From contig OZ245724.1 of assembly GCA_965227035.1 (NCBI GenBank), positions 3,348,001 through 3,412,000 of the forward strand: a stretch of 64,000 nucleotides of DNA. Reading direction: 5' to 3'. Under the pieces are notes generated by a model, which saw only the letters and a list, made by a program, of their open reading frames with translations, was not told the origin of the DNA and did no database searches. A program made the translations under genes and the position numbers. Below, piece after piece: positions 26,389 to 35,906 of the stretch (position 1 is the first letter of the stretch; each line of letters opens with the position of its first letter). This stretch comes from CBDDFQ01 sp965227035. Its GTDB lineage: Bacteria; Pseudomonadota; Gammaproteobacteria; Burkholderiales; Burkholderiaceae_C.

Positions 26389-28062
26389 TCACATCTTTGC
26401 GGGCGCGGAGACGCCCAAAATTTGAAGCCCATTGTGCAACACCTGCGCCGTTGCGGCGACCAGTGCCAGACGGGCCTTTTTCACGGCGTCGTCGTCCACG
26501 AGGATCCGCTCGGCATCGTAGTAGCTGTGATAAGTCGATGCCAGATCGCGCAGGTAAAAGGTCACATCGTGCGGTGCGAAATCGTTACTGGCCGAGGTGA
26601 GCATTTCGGGATAGCGCGCCAGTTGCAGCATGAGCGCTGCAGCCTGCGGGCTTTCCAGAGGCGACAGGTCGACGCCCGCCAGCGAGGCGCGATCGCCGCC
26701 CCATGCCGCCAGCACCGAGCAGATGCGCGCATGGGCGTACTGAACGTAATAGACAGGGTTGTCGTTGTTCTGCGCAAGCGCCAGGTCGATGTCGAAGATG
26801 TATTCGGTATCGGGCTTGCGGCTCAGCAGGAAAAAGCGGACCGCGTCGGTGCTGGTCCACTCGATGAGGTCGCGCAGAGTGACATAGCTGCCGGCACGCT
26901 TGGAGATTTTCACTTCCTCGCCACCGCGCATCACGCGAACCATGGTGTGCAGCACGTAGTCGGGATAGCCCTCCGGAATGCCCACATTCGCCGCCTGCAA
27001 TCCGGCGCGTACACGAGCGATCGTGCCGTGATGATCGGTGCCCTGGATGTTCACCACCTTGCCGAAGCCGCGTTCCCATTTGGCGATGTGATACGCCACG
27101 TCGGGCACGAAGTAGGTGTAGGTGCCATCGCTCTTGCGCATGACCCGGTCCTTGTCGTCGCCGTATTCGGTCGATTTCAGCCAAAGCGCGCCGTCCTGCT
27201 CGTAGGTCTTGCCGGCTTCCTGAAGCTTTTTCACCACCGCATCGACCTTGCCGCTGGTGTAGAGGCTCGACTCCAGGTAGTAGTTGTCGAACTTCACCTG
27301 GAACGCCTTCAGATCCAGATCCTGTTCACGGCGCAGATACGCCACCGCAAACTGGCGAATGCTGTCCATGTCTTCGATATCGCCAGACGCGGTGAACTCG
27401 CGATCGTCTGCAGCGACCGTCTTCTTCGCCTTGAAGTCTTCCGCGATGTCGGCAATGTAATCGCCGTTGTAGGCAGACAGGGGCCACTGTTCGTCGCCGG
27501 GCTTGAATCCCTTGGCGCGCATTTGGGTGGAGGTGGCGAGCGTTCCGATCTGAACTCCCGCGTCGTTGTAATAGAACTCGCGGTACACGTCCCAACCTTG
27601 GGTCGCGTACAGGTTGCAAATGGCATCGCCGAGCGCTGCCTGGCGTCCATGGCCCACATGCAGCGGGCCGGTCGGATTGGCCGACACGAATTCGACCAGA
27701 ACACGCTTGCCGTTCGATGGCTGCAATCCGAACTTTTCTCCGGCTTCGAGCACCTCGGTGACGATGGCTTGCTTGGCGGAGGGTTTGAGCCGAATGTTGA
27801 TGAAGCCAGGCCCGGCAATGTCAATCTCCTGCACCCACTTGGTGAACGCAGCAGTCGCCATGAGGCGATTACGCAGGTCTTCTGCCAACGCACGCGGATT
27901 GAGCTTGAGCGGCTTGGCCAGCTGCATCGCGGCAGTGCTGGCGAAGTCGCCGTGTGCGGCGACCTTGGGCGATTCGAACGCGGCCTTGGCGCCAGCGCCC
28001 GGGGACAGTTCTTCGAGAGTTGCCGCAAGAGCTTGCAGCAGTTGTTGTTTGGCGGAGAGCAT
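26389..28062 (-). CDS. argS: Arginyl-tRNA synthetase
   Basis: Charges tRNA-Arg. The 557-residue class I synthetase has the HIGH-type motif HVGH at 135-138 in SANPTGPLHVGHGRQ, the KMSK-type KISKRAGSYVTL near residue 395, and a C-terminal anticodon-binding DALR domain (NPVYYVQYAHARICSVL). I chose the ATG at 28062 because the family begins MLSAKQ; the upstream extension has no homologous character. The stop codon overlaps a possible GTG start of the SPOR gene. Confidence 0.96.
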   Translation of the reverse strand: MLSAKQQLLQALAATLEELSPGAGAKAAFESPKVAAHGDFASTAAMQLAKPLKLNPRALAEDLRNRLMATAAFTKWVQEIDIAGPGFINIRLKPSAKQAIVTEVLEAGEKFGLQPSNGKRVLVEFVSANPTGPLHVGHGRQAALGDAICNLYATQGWDVYREFYYNDAGVQIGTLATSTQMRAKGFKPGDEQWPLSAYNGDYIADIAEDFKAKKTVAADDREFTASGDIEDMDSIRQFAVAYLRREQDLDLKAFQVKFDNYYLESSLYTSGKVDAVVKKLQEAGKTYEQDGALWLKSTEYGDDKDRVMRKSDGTYTYFVPDVAYHIAKWERGFGKVVNIQGTDHHGTIARVRAGLQAANVGIPEGYPDYVLHTMVRVMRGGEEVKISKRAGSYVTLRDLIEWTSTDAVRFFLLSRKPDTEYIFDIDLALAQNNDNPVYYVQYAHARICSVLAAWGGDRASLAGVDLSPLESPQAAALMLQLARYPEMLTSASNDFAPHDVTFYLRDLASTYHSYYDAERILVDDDAVKKARLALVAATAQVLHNGLQILGVSAPAKM

Positions 28063-28230
28063 TCGGTCGATTTTACGTGGCACGGGAAACCGATTAGTTC
28101 GGCGTCTTTCCTCAGCAACATCCCTCACTAAATCGTTCTTGTGAGCGTCACGCTTTCATGCTCGAATGAGTTCGCGTCGGAGGGGTCAGGCCTTCGCAAA
28201 TCTTTCATTCAATCTGGGGAAACACACACC

Positions 28231-28527
28231 ATGAAAAAACTTATTTCTTTGGGTTCCGTAGCAGTTGTTCTGATGATGACTTTCGGTGCGGTCAGCTCCG
28301 CCAGCGCCGCCGATGAAAAAATGGGCTCGCAGCAAAGCAAGATGAAGACTTGCAATGTGGACGCCGGCGATAAAAAGGGCGACGACCGCAAGGCGTTCAT
28401 GAAAAGCTGCCTGAGCGCCAAGCCCGCCGCGACACAGCAAACCAAAATGGCTTCGTGCGCCACCAGCAACAAGGGCAAAAAGGGCGACGACTACAAGAGC
28501 TCCATGAGCACTTGCCTCAAGGGCTGA
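28231..28527 (+). CDS. psiF: PsiF-repeat exported protein
   Basis: A 98-residue precursor with a signal peptide (MKKLISLGSVAVV to ASA) and two PsiF repeats of about 28 residues: QSKMKTCN...KGDDRKAFMKSCLS and QTKMASCA...KGDDYKSSMSTCLKG, each with two cysteines. E. coli PsiF is phosphate-starvation inducible; its function is unknown. GGGGA lies 11 bases before the ATG. Divergent from argS across a 168-base gap and convergent with the LysR gene, from which it is separated by a weak AGCCT/AGGCT stem. Confidence 0.9.
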   Translation: MKKLISLGSVAVVLMMTFGAVSSASAADEKMGSQQSKMKTCNVDAGDKKGDDRKAFMKSCLSAKPAATQQTKMASCATSNKGKKGDDYKSSMSTCLKG

Positions 28528-28548
28528 GCAAGCCTGACGGCCTAAGGC

Positions 28549-29472
28549 TCAATCCGCGCGGGCCCAGAAGCTGGGCTCGCCGTAGTTCTTCTTGAGATAG
28601 TCGATCCACAGGCGAACGCGCAGGGCGAGGTGTTTTCGCTGCGGAAACACCGCGTAGATTCCATTCGGCGGCGCCGAAAAGTCTTCCAGCACGGCCACCA
28701 GCTTGCCGGCTGCAATTTCCGACTCCACCTCCCAGGTGCTGCGCCATGCAATGCCGTAGCCTGCAAGGCACCAGTCGTGAAGCACCTGCCCGTCGGAACA
28801 ATCGAGCGGGCCGGTCGGCTTGAAATAGCTCACCTCGGTGCGATCCCCGGTTTTCACCTGAAACGCCCAGCCCCTCGTCTGGGATGCATCGCTCGACAGC
28901 CACAAACAATCGAATTTGGACAGATCGGAAGGCTGCGCCGGCGTGCCGTGATGCTTCAGATACTGCGGCGTGGCCACGCAAATTCTGCGGTTGTCCGCCA
29001 GCCGAACGCTGACCAGCGCAGAGTCGGGCATGTCGCCCACGCGAACCGCACAGTCGAATCCTTCGCCGGTCAGATCGACCACGCGATCGCTCAGGTTGAG
29101 CGAGACGGTGACGTCTTTGTGCAGTTCGCGGAATCGGGGGACCAGGGGTGCGACATGGCGGCGACCGAAGCCGGCGGGAGCTGTGATTCGCAGATGCCCG
29201 CTCGCCTCGATACTCCCCGCCGAAACGCTTGCTTCTGCATTCGAAATATCGGCCAGCAGGCGCTGGCAATCTTCGAGAAAGGCGCTACCCTCGTGGGTGA
29301 GCGTGATGCGCCGGGTGGTGCGGACCAGCAGTTTGACCCCGAGTCTTTCCTCGAGCGCATCGATTCGCCGGCCCATGATTGCGGGCGCCACGCCTTCGGC
29401 GTTGGCCGCTGCAGTCAAACTGCCGCGCGAGGCGACCGAGACGAAAGATTCGAGTTGCTTAAGCTTGTCCAT
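28549..29472 (-). CDS. LysR-family transcriptional regulator
   Basis: A 307-residue LysR protein: N-terminal winged helix (MDKLKQLESFVSVASRGSLTAAANAEGVAPAIMGRRIDALEERLG region) and a C-terminal substrate-binding domain. Divergent from malate synthase gene aceB with a 125-base AT-rich gap, so it most likely regulates aceB and itself. It does not look like PhcA, the LysR regulator of the Ralstonia phc circuit, whose N-terminus differs. Effector unknown; a glyoxylate-cycle metabolite is plausible from context. Confidence 0.9.
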   Translation of the reverse strand: MDKLKQLESFVSVASRGSLTAAANAEGVAPAIMGRRIDALEERLGVKLLVRTTRRITLTHEGSAFLEDCQRLLADISNAEASVSAGSIEASGHLRITAPAGFGRRHVAPLVPRFRELHKDVTVSLNLSDRVVDLTGEGFDCAVRVGDMPDSALVSVRLADNRRICVATPQYLKHHGTPAQPSDLSKFDCLWLSSDASQTRGWAFQVKTGDRTEVSYFKPTGPLDCSDGQVLHDWCLAGYGIAWRSTWEVESEIAAGKLVAVLEDFSAPPNGIYAVFPQRKHLALRVRLWIDYLKKNYGEPSFWARAD

Positions 29473-29475
29473 GAC

Positions 29476-29499
29476 GACTTTATTATGCGTATAAAAGTC
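29476..29499. promoter_or_regulatory. Inverted repeat in the LysR/aceB gap
   Basis: GACTTT and AAAGTC flank a 12-base AT-rich spacer (TTATGCGTAT inside), starting four bases upstream of the LysR ATG. Dyads of this size are typical of LysR-type binding sites, and the position would suit autoregulation. The rest of the gap to aceB is AT-rich with no better dyad seen. Confidence 0.35.
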
Positions 29500-29597
29500 A
29501 TGGAAAAATCACTTTTAATGTATTTAATGATCGTTGAAGTATCAAATACAGTGTTCCTCAGATCATTTGTCACCGTCCATTTTTCAGGAGTCTTCTG

Positions 29598-31178
29598 ATG
29601 TCGCTTCCCTTGCCCGCAGGCATGCAAATCAATGCACCGATCCTTCCCGGATTTGAAAACGTCCTGACGCTGCCCGCGCTGGAACTGGTAGCCAAGCTGC
29701 ATCGCGCTTTCGAACCCAGGCGTCAGGAACTGCTGGCCGCCCGCGCAGTCCGTGCCAAGAAGCTGGACGCCGGCGAAAAGCTAGACTTCCTGCCCGACAC
29801 CAAACAGATTCGTGAAGGCGACTGGAAAATCGCGCCGATTCCGCCAGCGCTCCAGTGCCGTCGCGTCGAAATCACCGGCCCGGTCGATGCCAAGATGGTG
29901 ATCAACGCGTTCAACTCGGGCGCTGACAGCTACATGACCGACTTCGAGGACAGCAACTCGCCGGTGTGGTCCAACCAGATCCAGGGTCAGATCAACTTGG
30001 GCCAGGCGATTCGCCGCACCCTCACGCTGGAGAGCAACGGCAAAAGCTACAAGCTCAACGACCGGATCGCAACGCTGCAGGTTCGCCCGCGCGGATGGCA
30101 TCTGGACGAGAAGCACGTGACCGTCGACGGCCAGCGCGTCTCTGGCGGAATTTTCGATTTCGCGCTATTCGTGTTCCACAACGCCGCCGAGCAGATTGCC
30201 CGTGGCGCCGGCCCGTACTTCTATCTGCCGAAAATGGAGAGCCATCTGGAAGCGCGTCTGTGGAACGACATCTTCGTGATGACCCAAAACGAGATCGGCC
30301 TTCCGCAGGGCACGATCAAGGCGACAGTGTTGATCGAGACCATCGTGGCCGCATTCGAAATGGAAGAAATCCTTTACGAACTGCGCGATCACAGCGCTGG
30401 CCTCAACGCAGGTCGATGGGATTACATCTTCAGCTGCATCAAGAAATTCAAGCTCGACAAAAACTTCTGCCTGGCCGATCGCGCCAAGGTCACGATGACC
30501 GCGCCTTTCATGCGCTCGTACGCACTCCTGCTGCTCAAGACATGCCACAAGCGCGGCGCACCCGCCATCGGCGGCATGAGCGCCTTGATCCCGATCAAGA
30601 ACGACCCCGCGAAAAACGAAATCGCGATGGCCGGCATCATCGGCGACAAGCGCCGCGATGCGACCGATGGCTACGACGGCGGATGGGTGGCTCACCCGGG
30701 TCTGGTCGATGCCTCGATGAAGGAATTCGTGGCGGTGCTCGGCGACAAGCCGAACCAGTTCGAAAAGCAGAAGCCGGAAGTGAATGTGGTCGCAGCCGAC
30801 CTGCTGAACTTCCAGCCCGAAACGCCGATCACCGAATTCGGCCTGCGTATGAACATCAACGTCGGCATCCACTATCTGGGTGCTTGGCTTGCCGGCAATG
30901 GCTGCGTGCCTATCCACAACCTGATGGAAGACGCAGCGACCGCCGAGATTTCGCGCAGCCAGGTCTGGCAGTGGATTCGCAGCCCCAAGGGTGTGCTCGA
31001 CGATGGCCGCAAAGTGACCGCCGAAATGGTGAAGTCCTTCGTTCCGGAAGAACTCGCGAAGATCAAGGACGGTGGCTTTCAAGGCAAGTTCGATCGCGCT
31101 GCAGAAATCTTCACGCAGATGTCGACCCAAGACGAGTTCGCAGAATTTCTGACCTTGCCCCTCTACGAAGAAATCTAA
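29598..31178 (+). CDS. aceB: Malate synthase A
   Basis: Condenses glyoxylate with acetyl-CoA to malate in the glyoxylate shunt. At 526 residues it is the shorter A form, with the YMTDFEDSNSPVW region near residues 114-126, YFYLPKMESHLEARLW, RWDYIFSCIK and the C-terminal GCVPIHNLMEDAATAEISRSQVWQW catalytic stretch. AGGAG lies seven bases before the ATG. No isocitrate lyase gene is beside it. The 3' end is followed by two more imperfect copies of its last 15 bases. Confidence 0.96.
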   Translation: MSLPLPAGMQINAPILPGFENVLTLPALELVAKLHRAFEPRRQELLAARAVRAKKLDAGEKLDFLPDTKQIREGDWKIAPIPPALQCRRVEITGPVDAKMVINAFNSGADSYMTDFEDSNSPVWSNQIQGQINLGQAIRRTLTLESNGKSYKLNDRIATLQVRPRGWHLDEKHVTVDGQRVSGGIFDFALFVFHNAAEQIARGAGPYFYLPKMESHLEARLWNDIFVMTQNEIGLPQGTIKATVLIETIVAAFEMEEILYELRDHSAGLNAGRWDYIFSCIKKFKLDKNFCLADRAKVTMTAPFMRSYALLLLKTCHKRGAPAIGGMSALIPIKNDPAKNEIAMAGIIGDKRRDATDGYDGGWVAHPGLVDASMKEFVAVLGDKPNQFEKQKPEVNVVAADLLNFQPETPITEFGLRMNINVGIHYLGAWLAGNGCVPIHNLMEDAATAEISRSQVWQWIRSPKGVLDDGRKVTAEMVKSFVPEELAKIKDGGFQGKFDRAAEIFTQMSTQDEFAEFLTLPLYEEI

Positions 31179-31208
31179 TACGAAGAAATTTCGTAAGAAG
31201 AAATCTGA
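31164..31208 (+). repeat. Three in-frame 15-base repeats at the aceB stop
   Basis: TACGAAGAAATCTAA, TACGAAGAAATTTCG and TAAGAAGAAATCTGA follow each other with exact 15-base period. The first contains the last four codons (YEEI) and stop of aceB; the others lie just after it in the same frame. This looks like tandem duplication of the gene's terminal codons. Confidence 0.8.
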
Positions 31209-31218
31209 AGACGTCGGC

Positions 31219-31425
31219 ATGCTCGCCACCACGTGTCCGCTCTGCGGCGCAGAAAACCTCTGCGCCATGGAGCGCGAACGTGTGACCGGCGAGAAGCAGC
31301 CGGAGTGCTGGTGTATGCGCACCGACTTCACCGATGGCGTGCTCGATCGCATTCCTGAAAGTCTGCGTAACTTGTCCTGCATTTGCGAGGCTTGCGCGAC
31401 CGCGCAGAACACCACAAAGGTCTGA
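31219..31425 (+). CDS. Small cysteine-rich CWC-family protein
   Basis: A 68-residue protein with nine cysteines arranged as CPLCG, ...C, CWC and CICEAC, matching the Cys-rich CWC family of proteobacteria. The paired cysteines suggest a zinc ribbon or knuckle. Function is unknown. It lies 40 bases after aceB and 20 bases before an MFS gene on the same strand and could be co-transcribed with either. Confidence 0.75.
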   Translation: MLATTCPLCGAENLCAMERERVTGEKQPECWCMRTDFTDGVLDRIPESLRNLSCICEACATAQNTTKV

Positions 31426-31445
31426 GCGGGCACAATCGAAGGCTC

Positions 31446-32948
31446 GTGAGCACACTCGAAATTCCCAAATCCGGCAACACGATTGCCGAACTTCGCGCGC
31501 GTTACGGCGATCGCTACCGATGGTTCCTGCTTCTGTCGGTCATGATCGGCGCAATGGCTTCGGCCATGTCGTCCACCATCATCAACGTAGCGATTCCCGA
31601 CCTGAGCCATCACTTCATGATCGGCCAGGAGCGTGCGCAGTGGGCTGCCTCCAGCTTCATGATCGCCATGACTGTGGCCATGCTTGCGACACCGTGGATG
31701 CTCACCCGCTTCGGATACCGAACCACTTACGTCGGCGCGATGACTCTGCTGCTGATCGGAGGACTGGCCGGTGGATCGACCGATACCTACAGCTTCGTTC
31801 TTGCGGCGCGTGTTGCACAGGGACTCGCAGCCGGTGTGCTGCAACCGATTCCGGCGATCATCATCTTGAGAGCTTTCCAGCCGCACGAGCAAGGCCGCGC
31901 CAGCGGACTGTTCACCATGGGCGTGGTGCTCGCACCGGCCATCGGACCCAGCGTGGGCGGCGTGCTGGTCGACATGTTCGGATGGCGCTCGATTTTCTTC
32001 ATGGTGGTGCCGTTCTGCCTCGCCTCATATTGGATGGCCGTGAAGTTCGTGCCCAAACTTGCAGCACCTGCCGAAGGCGCTGCGGCGAATCCGCGCCTCG
32101 ATTGGCAAAGCATGATTCTTGGCGCGATGGGCACGATCTCGTTGCTTAACGGACTCGTCGAGTTGCGCGGCGGGTCCACCGCTCAAGCCGCATCGCTGCT
32201 CGTGTTTTCTGCAGTGTCGTTCACCGCCTTCGTATGGTGGCAGCGCAATCAGATGAATCGCGGCAAGACGCCGTTGATGAATCTGGACATCTACAAATAC
32301 CGGCAGTTCGCCATGGGCAGCATCGTCGCGTTCACCTACGGCGCGGCGCTTTACGGGTCGACCTACTTGCTGCCGGTTTACATGCAATTCGGACTCGGCA
32401 TGTCGCCGTCCCGAGTGGGCGCCATCCTCATGCCTTCGGGTCTTCTGCTTGCCGTTGCCATCGCCTTCGTCGGCCGACTTGCCGATACCAAACCTACCTA
32501 CGTATTGGTCTGCACAGGCCTTGCAAGTCTTGCTGCATCGTTCGCGCTGATGACTACGCTCGGACTGCAAAGCAGCGTGTGGCTGCTGCTCGCATTCACC
32601 ATCCTGAGCCGCATCGGATTGGGATTCATCCTTCCTTCGCTCAACCTGGGTGCCCTGCGCCCGCTGGACAAAGCATTGATTCCGCAAGGCGCCAGCGCGA
32701 TCAACTTCGGGCGGATGCTCGGCGGCGCGTCGGGCGTGAGCTTGTGCGCCGTGCTACTGGAATGGCGACTCGAGGTACACGGCGATTCGCTCGCTGTTCG
32801 CGCCACCAGCATTGCACGTATTGCGGCGTTCGATGAAGTGTTCCTGATGCTCGCAGCAGTGTGCGCGCTGTCCATCGTCGCAGCGCTTCAGATTCGCGAG
32901 CCGAAGAGCGCGAGGACTGCGTCGCTCGAATCAACCGAGAGCAAATAA
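31446..32948 (+). CDS. MFS transporter, DHA2 (EmrB/QacA-like) family
   Basis: A 500-residue exporter with about 14 membrane helices. Motif A-like DRYRWFLL and the DHA2 features MSSTIINVAIPDLSHHF (helix 1) and GPSVGGVLVDMFGWRSIFF (motif C, antiporter signature, helix 5) are visible. The start is GTG at 31446; a longer frame upstream lacks membrane character. Drug or metabolite:proton antiport is likely; substrate unknown. No membrane-fusion partner (emrA) is beside it. Three bases separate it from the amidotransferase gene, so the pair is probably an operon. Confidence 0.88.
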   Translation: MSTLEIPKSGNTIAELRARYGDRYRWFLLLSVMIGAMASAMSSTIINVAIPDLSHHFMIGQERAQWAASSFMIAMTVAMLATPWMLTRFGYRTTYVGAMTLLLIGGLAGGSTDTYSFVLAARVAQGLAAGVLQPIPAIIILRAFQPHEQGRASGLFTMGVVLAPAIGPSVGGVLVDMFGWRSIFFMVVPFCLASYWMAVKFVPKLAAPAEGAAANPRLDWQSMILGAMGTISLLNGLVELRGGSTAQAASLLVFSAVSFTAFVWWQRNQMNRGKTPLMNLDIYKYRQFAMGSIVAFTYGAALYGSTYLLPVYMQFGLGMSPSRVGAILMPSGLLLAVAIAFVGRLADTKPTYVLVCTGLASLAASFALMTTLGLQSSVWLLLAFTILSRIGLGFILPSLNLGALRPLDKALIPQGASAINFGRMLGGASGVSLCAVLLEWRLEVHGDSLAVRATSIARIAAFDEVFLMLAAVCALSIVAALQIREPKSARTASLESTESK

Positions 32949-32950
32949 TC

Positions 32951-33715
32951 ATGTGCCAACTGCTAGGCATGAACTGCAACACCCCCACCGACATCACGTT
33001 CAGCTTCTCGGGCTTCGCGCAGCGCGGCGGCATTACCGGCGATCACGCGGACGGTTGGGGAATCGCGTTCTTCGAAGACAAGGGCTTGCGTCATTTCGTC
33101 GATCATCAACGTGCCGCGGATTCACCTATTGCGGAGTTGATCAGCCAATATCCGATCAAGAGCAAGAACGTGATTGCGCATATTCGCAAGGCAACGCAAG
33201 GTGCGATCAATCTGCAGAACTGCCATCCGTTCGTGCGTGAATTGTGGGGACGTTATTGGGTGTTCGCGCACAACGGTGACTTGAAAGATTTCCACCCCCG
33301 ACTTCACGGCAGCTTCAAACCGGTGGGCAGTACCGACAGTGAACGCGCCTTCTGCTGGCTGATGCAGGAAGTCGCGAAATCGCATGCCGATGTGCCGAGT
33401 GTGGAAGAGCTGACGCTCACCCTGCGCGAACTCACGCCGCAGATATCGAAGCACGGCACCTTCAATTTTTTGCTCTCGAACGGAAACGCGCTCTGGGCGC
33501 ATGCGTCGACGAATCTGTACTACGTGGAGCGTCGACATCCATTCACGCACGCGCATCTGGCAGACGAAGATGTGAGCGTCGATTTCGAGAAACACACCAC
33601 GCCGAACGATCGTGTGGCGGTAGTGGTGACATCGCCGCTCACCACCAACGAAACCTGGACACAGCTCAAGGAAGGCGAGCTGCGTGTGTTCGTCGATGGC
33701 GAAGTGCTTCCTTAG
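32951..33715 (+). CDS. Class II glutamine amidotransferase (YafJ-like)
   Basis: A 254-residue protein consisting only of an N-terminal-nucleophile amidotransferase domain: Cys2 after the start Met, GDHADGWGIAFF near 31-42, IAHIRKATQG near 76, NCHPFVRELWG and FAHNGDL near 100-106. Without a synthetase domain it resembles E. coli YafJ, a putative glutaminase-type enzyme of unknown substrate. It follows the MFS gene by two bases and converges with gshB. Confidence 0.88.
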   Translation: MCQLLGMNCNTPTDITFSFSGFAQRGGITGDHADGWGIAFFEDKGLRHFVDHQRAADSPIAELISQYPIKSKNVIAHIRKATQGAINLQNCHPFVRELWGRYWVFAHNGDLKDFHPRLHGSFKPVGSTDSERAFCWLMQEVAKSHADVPSVEELTLTLRELTPQISKHGTFNFLLSNGNALWAHASTNLYYVERRHPFTHAHLADEDVSVDFEKHTTPNDRVAVVVTSPLTTNETWTQLKEGELRVFVDGEVLP

Positions 33716-33726
33716 ATCGGCCTAAC

Positions 33727-34671
33727 TCAAGCTGCGGCAGCTTCGAGCGCGTCGATGAACATGGCGGGCACATCGAACCCAGTCTGATCGTGAATTTCCT
33801 GAAAGCAGGTCGGGCTGGTCACGTTGATTTCAGTCAGGCATTCGCCGATCACATCCAGCCCCACCAGCAGCAGTCCACGCGAGAAAAGAATCGGCCCGAG
33901 CGACTCGGCAATTTCCTGATCTTTCTTCGATAGCGGCTGAGCGACGCCCTTGCCGCCAGCGGCCAGATTGCCTCGAACTTCGCCGCCCTGCGGAATACGC
34001 GCAAGAGAAAACGGCACTGGCTTGCCGCCGATGACCAGCACCCGCTTGTCGCCCTTTGCAATCTCGGGCACGAACTTCTGGACCATGATGGTTTGCGTGC
34101 CGCCGATATTCAGCGTCTCGATGATCGATCCCAAGTTCAAGCCGTCTTCGCGAACGCGAAAGATGCCCATGCCACCCATGCCATCGAGCGGCTTCAGGAT
34201 GATGTCCTTGTGCTCGGCGTGAAACGCGCGAACGTCGGAATCGCGACGGGTCACCAGCGTCGGGCTGGTGTATTTCGGGAACTCCATGAGCGCGAGTTTT
34301 TCAGGGTGATCTCGCAGCGCACGCGGCTTGTTGAACACCTTCGCACCCTCGCGCTCGGCTTGCTCGAGCAAATGCGTCGCGTAGAAAAACTCGCTGTCGA
34401 ATGGCGGATCCTTGCGCATGACGATCGCATCGAATTTCGCGAGCTGAATCGTCTCGGTCGTGTCCACCCGATACCAGTCCTTCGCGTCGCCGGTGAGCGT
34501 GATGCGATGCACATGGGCATCGACCGTCCCGCCGGAGCGCCAGACCAGATCGGTCGGTTGGCAGGCCGCGATCGTGTGACCGCGTCGCTGCGCCTCACGC
34601 ATCATCACGAAAGTGGTGTCTTTGTAGATATTGAAAGACGACAAAGGATCTGCGACGAAGAGGATGTTCAT
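33727..34671 (-). CDS. gshB: Glutathione synthetase
   Basis: Joins gamma-glutamylcysteine and glycine with ATP. The 314-residue protein has an ATP-grasp fold: YTSPTLVTRRDSD, KPLDGMGGMGIFRV glycine-rich loop near residues 158-171, VQKFVPEIAKGDKRVLVIGGKPVPF and the C-terminal INVTSPTCFQEIHDQTG. It ends the gshA-kup-benE-gshB run; the two transport genes in between are an unusual interruption of the gsh pathway. Confidence 0.96.
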   Translation of the reverse strand: MNILFVADPLSSFNIYKDTTFVMMREAQRRGHTIAACQPTDLVWRSGGTVDAHVHRITLTGDAKDWYRVDTTETIQLAKFDAIVMRKDPPFDSEFFYATHLLEQAEREGAKVFNKPRALRDHPEKLALMEFPKYTSPTLVTRRDSDVRAFHAEHKDIILKPLDGMGGMGIFRVREDGLNLGSIIETLNIGGTQTIMVQKFVPEIAKGDKRVLVIGGKPVPFSLARIPQGGEVRGNLAAGGKGVAQPLSKKDQEIAESLGPILFSRGLLLVGLDVIGECLTEINVTSPTCFQEIHDQTGFDVPAMFIDALEAAAA

Positions 34672-34688
34672 TCAGCTGGCTTTCTTGT

Positions 34689-35879
34689 TCAGGCTTTGGC
34701 TTTTTCTTTGGCCTTGTTCGAGCGGTACTGTTGCACAAACAGCGCCACGGCGCCCGCAACCACACCCCAAAACGCCGATCCGATCCCGGCTATTACGACA
34801 CCGCTCAGCGTCACCAGAAATGTGATGACTGCGGCTTCCCGGTGCTCTTCGTCTTTGACTGCAGACGCCAGCCCCGATCCGATCGCACCCAGCAAGGCCA
34901 GACCCGCAATGGCTGCGACCAGTTCTTTCGGGAACGCAGTGAGCAGGCCGACGACAGCCGTTCCGAACAGCCCGATGACCGCATACATGCCGCCGCAAAA
35001 CGCTGCCGCCGTGTAGCGCTTGTCCGGATCGGGATGCGCGTCGCGTCCCATGCAGATGGCTGCGGTAATGGCGCTCAGGTTGATCGCGAACACGCCGAAC
35101 GCGGCTCCGGCGAGTGAGACAAGACCCGTGATGGACAGCAGCTTGGAAATCGGCAAGTCGTAGCCCGACGCGCGAATCGCAGCTACGCCCGGCAAATTCT
35201 GCGACGCCATGGTGACGACGAACAGCGGCAAGGCGAGGCTGACCGCTGCCTGCCAAGTGAAAGACGGCATCGTGAACACCGGAATCGCCAGGCTCAGCTT
35301 GACGCCGGATACATCGAGCTGCCCCTTGAACGCCACGTAGGCGATGCCGGCTACGAGAGTCGAAGGCACCGCATAGAGCGGAACGAGTCGCCTGACGACA
35401 AGATAGACGACGATCATGATCAGCACCAAGGGCAGTGCAGTTTGCGCGGCAATGAAAGCCTGCATTCCGAACCGCGCGAGCACGCCGGCCAGGAGAGCCG
35501 AAGCGATCGCCATCGGGATGCGATTCATGACGCGCTCGAACAATCCGGTCAGTCCGAAGAACGCCATCAGCGCCGCGCAGATCATGAACGCGCCCACGGC
35601 TTCGTTCATGGAATAACCGACGCCCGCGACGGCGAGTACGGCGGCGCCCGGCGTGCTCCAGGCGACCATCACCGGCTTGCGCCAGATGAGCGAAGGAATC
35701 ATGGACGAAAGCCCCATCGCTAGGCACAGCGAGATCATCCACGACGAGAGCACTTCAGGAGTGGCGCCGAAAGCTTGAGCCGCCTGGTAGACGATGGCGA
35801 CTGAACTGGTGAACCCGACGAGCACCGCGACGAATCCGGCAGTGACGGCAGACAGACTCAGATCGCGGAAGAACCTCAT
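34689..35879 (-). CDS. benE: Benzoate/H+ symporter family protein (BenE)
   Basis: A 396-residue inner-membrane protein with about twelve helices. The family signatures WSTPGAAVLA (residue 74 region) and the acidic/polar NLSAITAAICMGRDAHPDPDKRY loop are present. BenE members are assigned to benzoate uptake, but no aromatic-degradation gene is nearby, so the substrate may be different. Lies 17 bases before gshB and 27 after kup. Confidence 0.88.
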   Translation of the reverse strand: MRFFRDLSLSAVTAGFVAVLVGFTSSVAIVYQAAQAFGATPEVLSSWMISLCLAMGLSSMIPSLIWRKPVMVAWSTPGAAVLAVAGVGYSMNEAVGAFMICAALMAFFGLTGLFERVMNRIPMAIASALLAGVLARFGMQAFIAAQTALPLVLIMIVVYLVVRRLVPLYAVPSTLVAGIAYVAFKGQLDVSGVKLSLAIPVFTMPSFTWQAAVSLALPLFVVTMASQNLPGVAAIRASGYDLPISKLLSITGLVSLAGAAFGVFAINLSAITAAICMGRDAHPDPDKRYTAAAFCGGMYAVIGLFGTAVVGLLTAFPKELVAAIAGLALLGAIGSGLASAVKDEEHREAAVITFLVTLSGVVIAGIGSAFWGVVAGAVALFVQQYRSNKAKEKAKA

Positions 35880-35906
35880 TCGATCGATATCCCGAATTCC
35901 CGCCGA

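Noticed and set aside
28549..29472. LysR protein as PhcA, the output regulator of the phc circuit
   Set aside because: Divergent to malate synthase, and its N-terminal helix-turn-helix does not resemble PhcA; a local aceB regulator is more likely.
30165..31892. Long minus-strand frame (575 codons) opposite malate synthase and the MFS gene
   Set aside because: Peptide is His/Arg/Asp-rich without hydrophobic core or motif, and crosses two well supported genes on the other strand.
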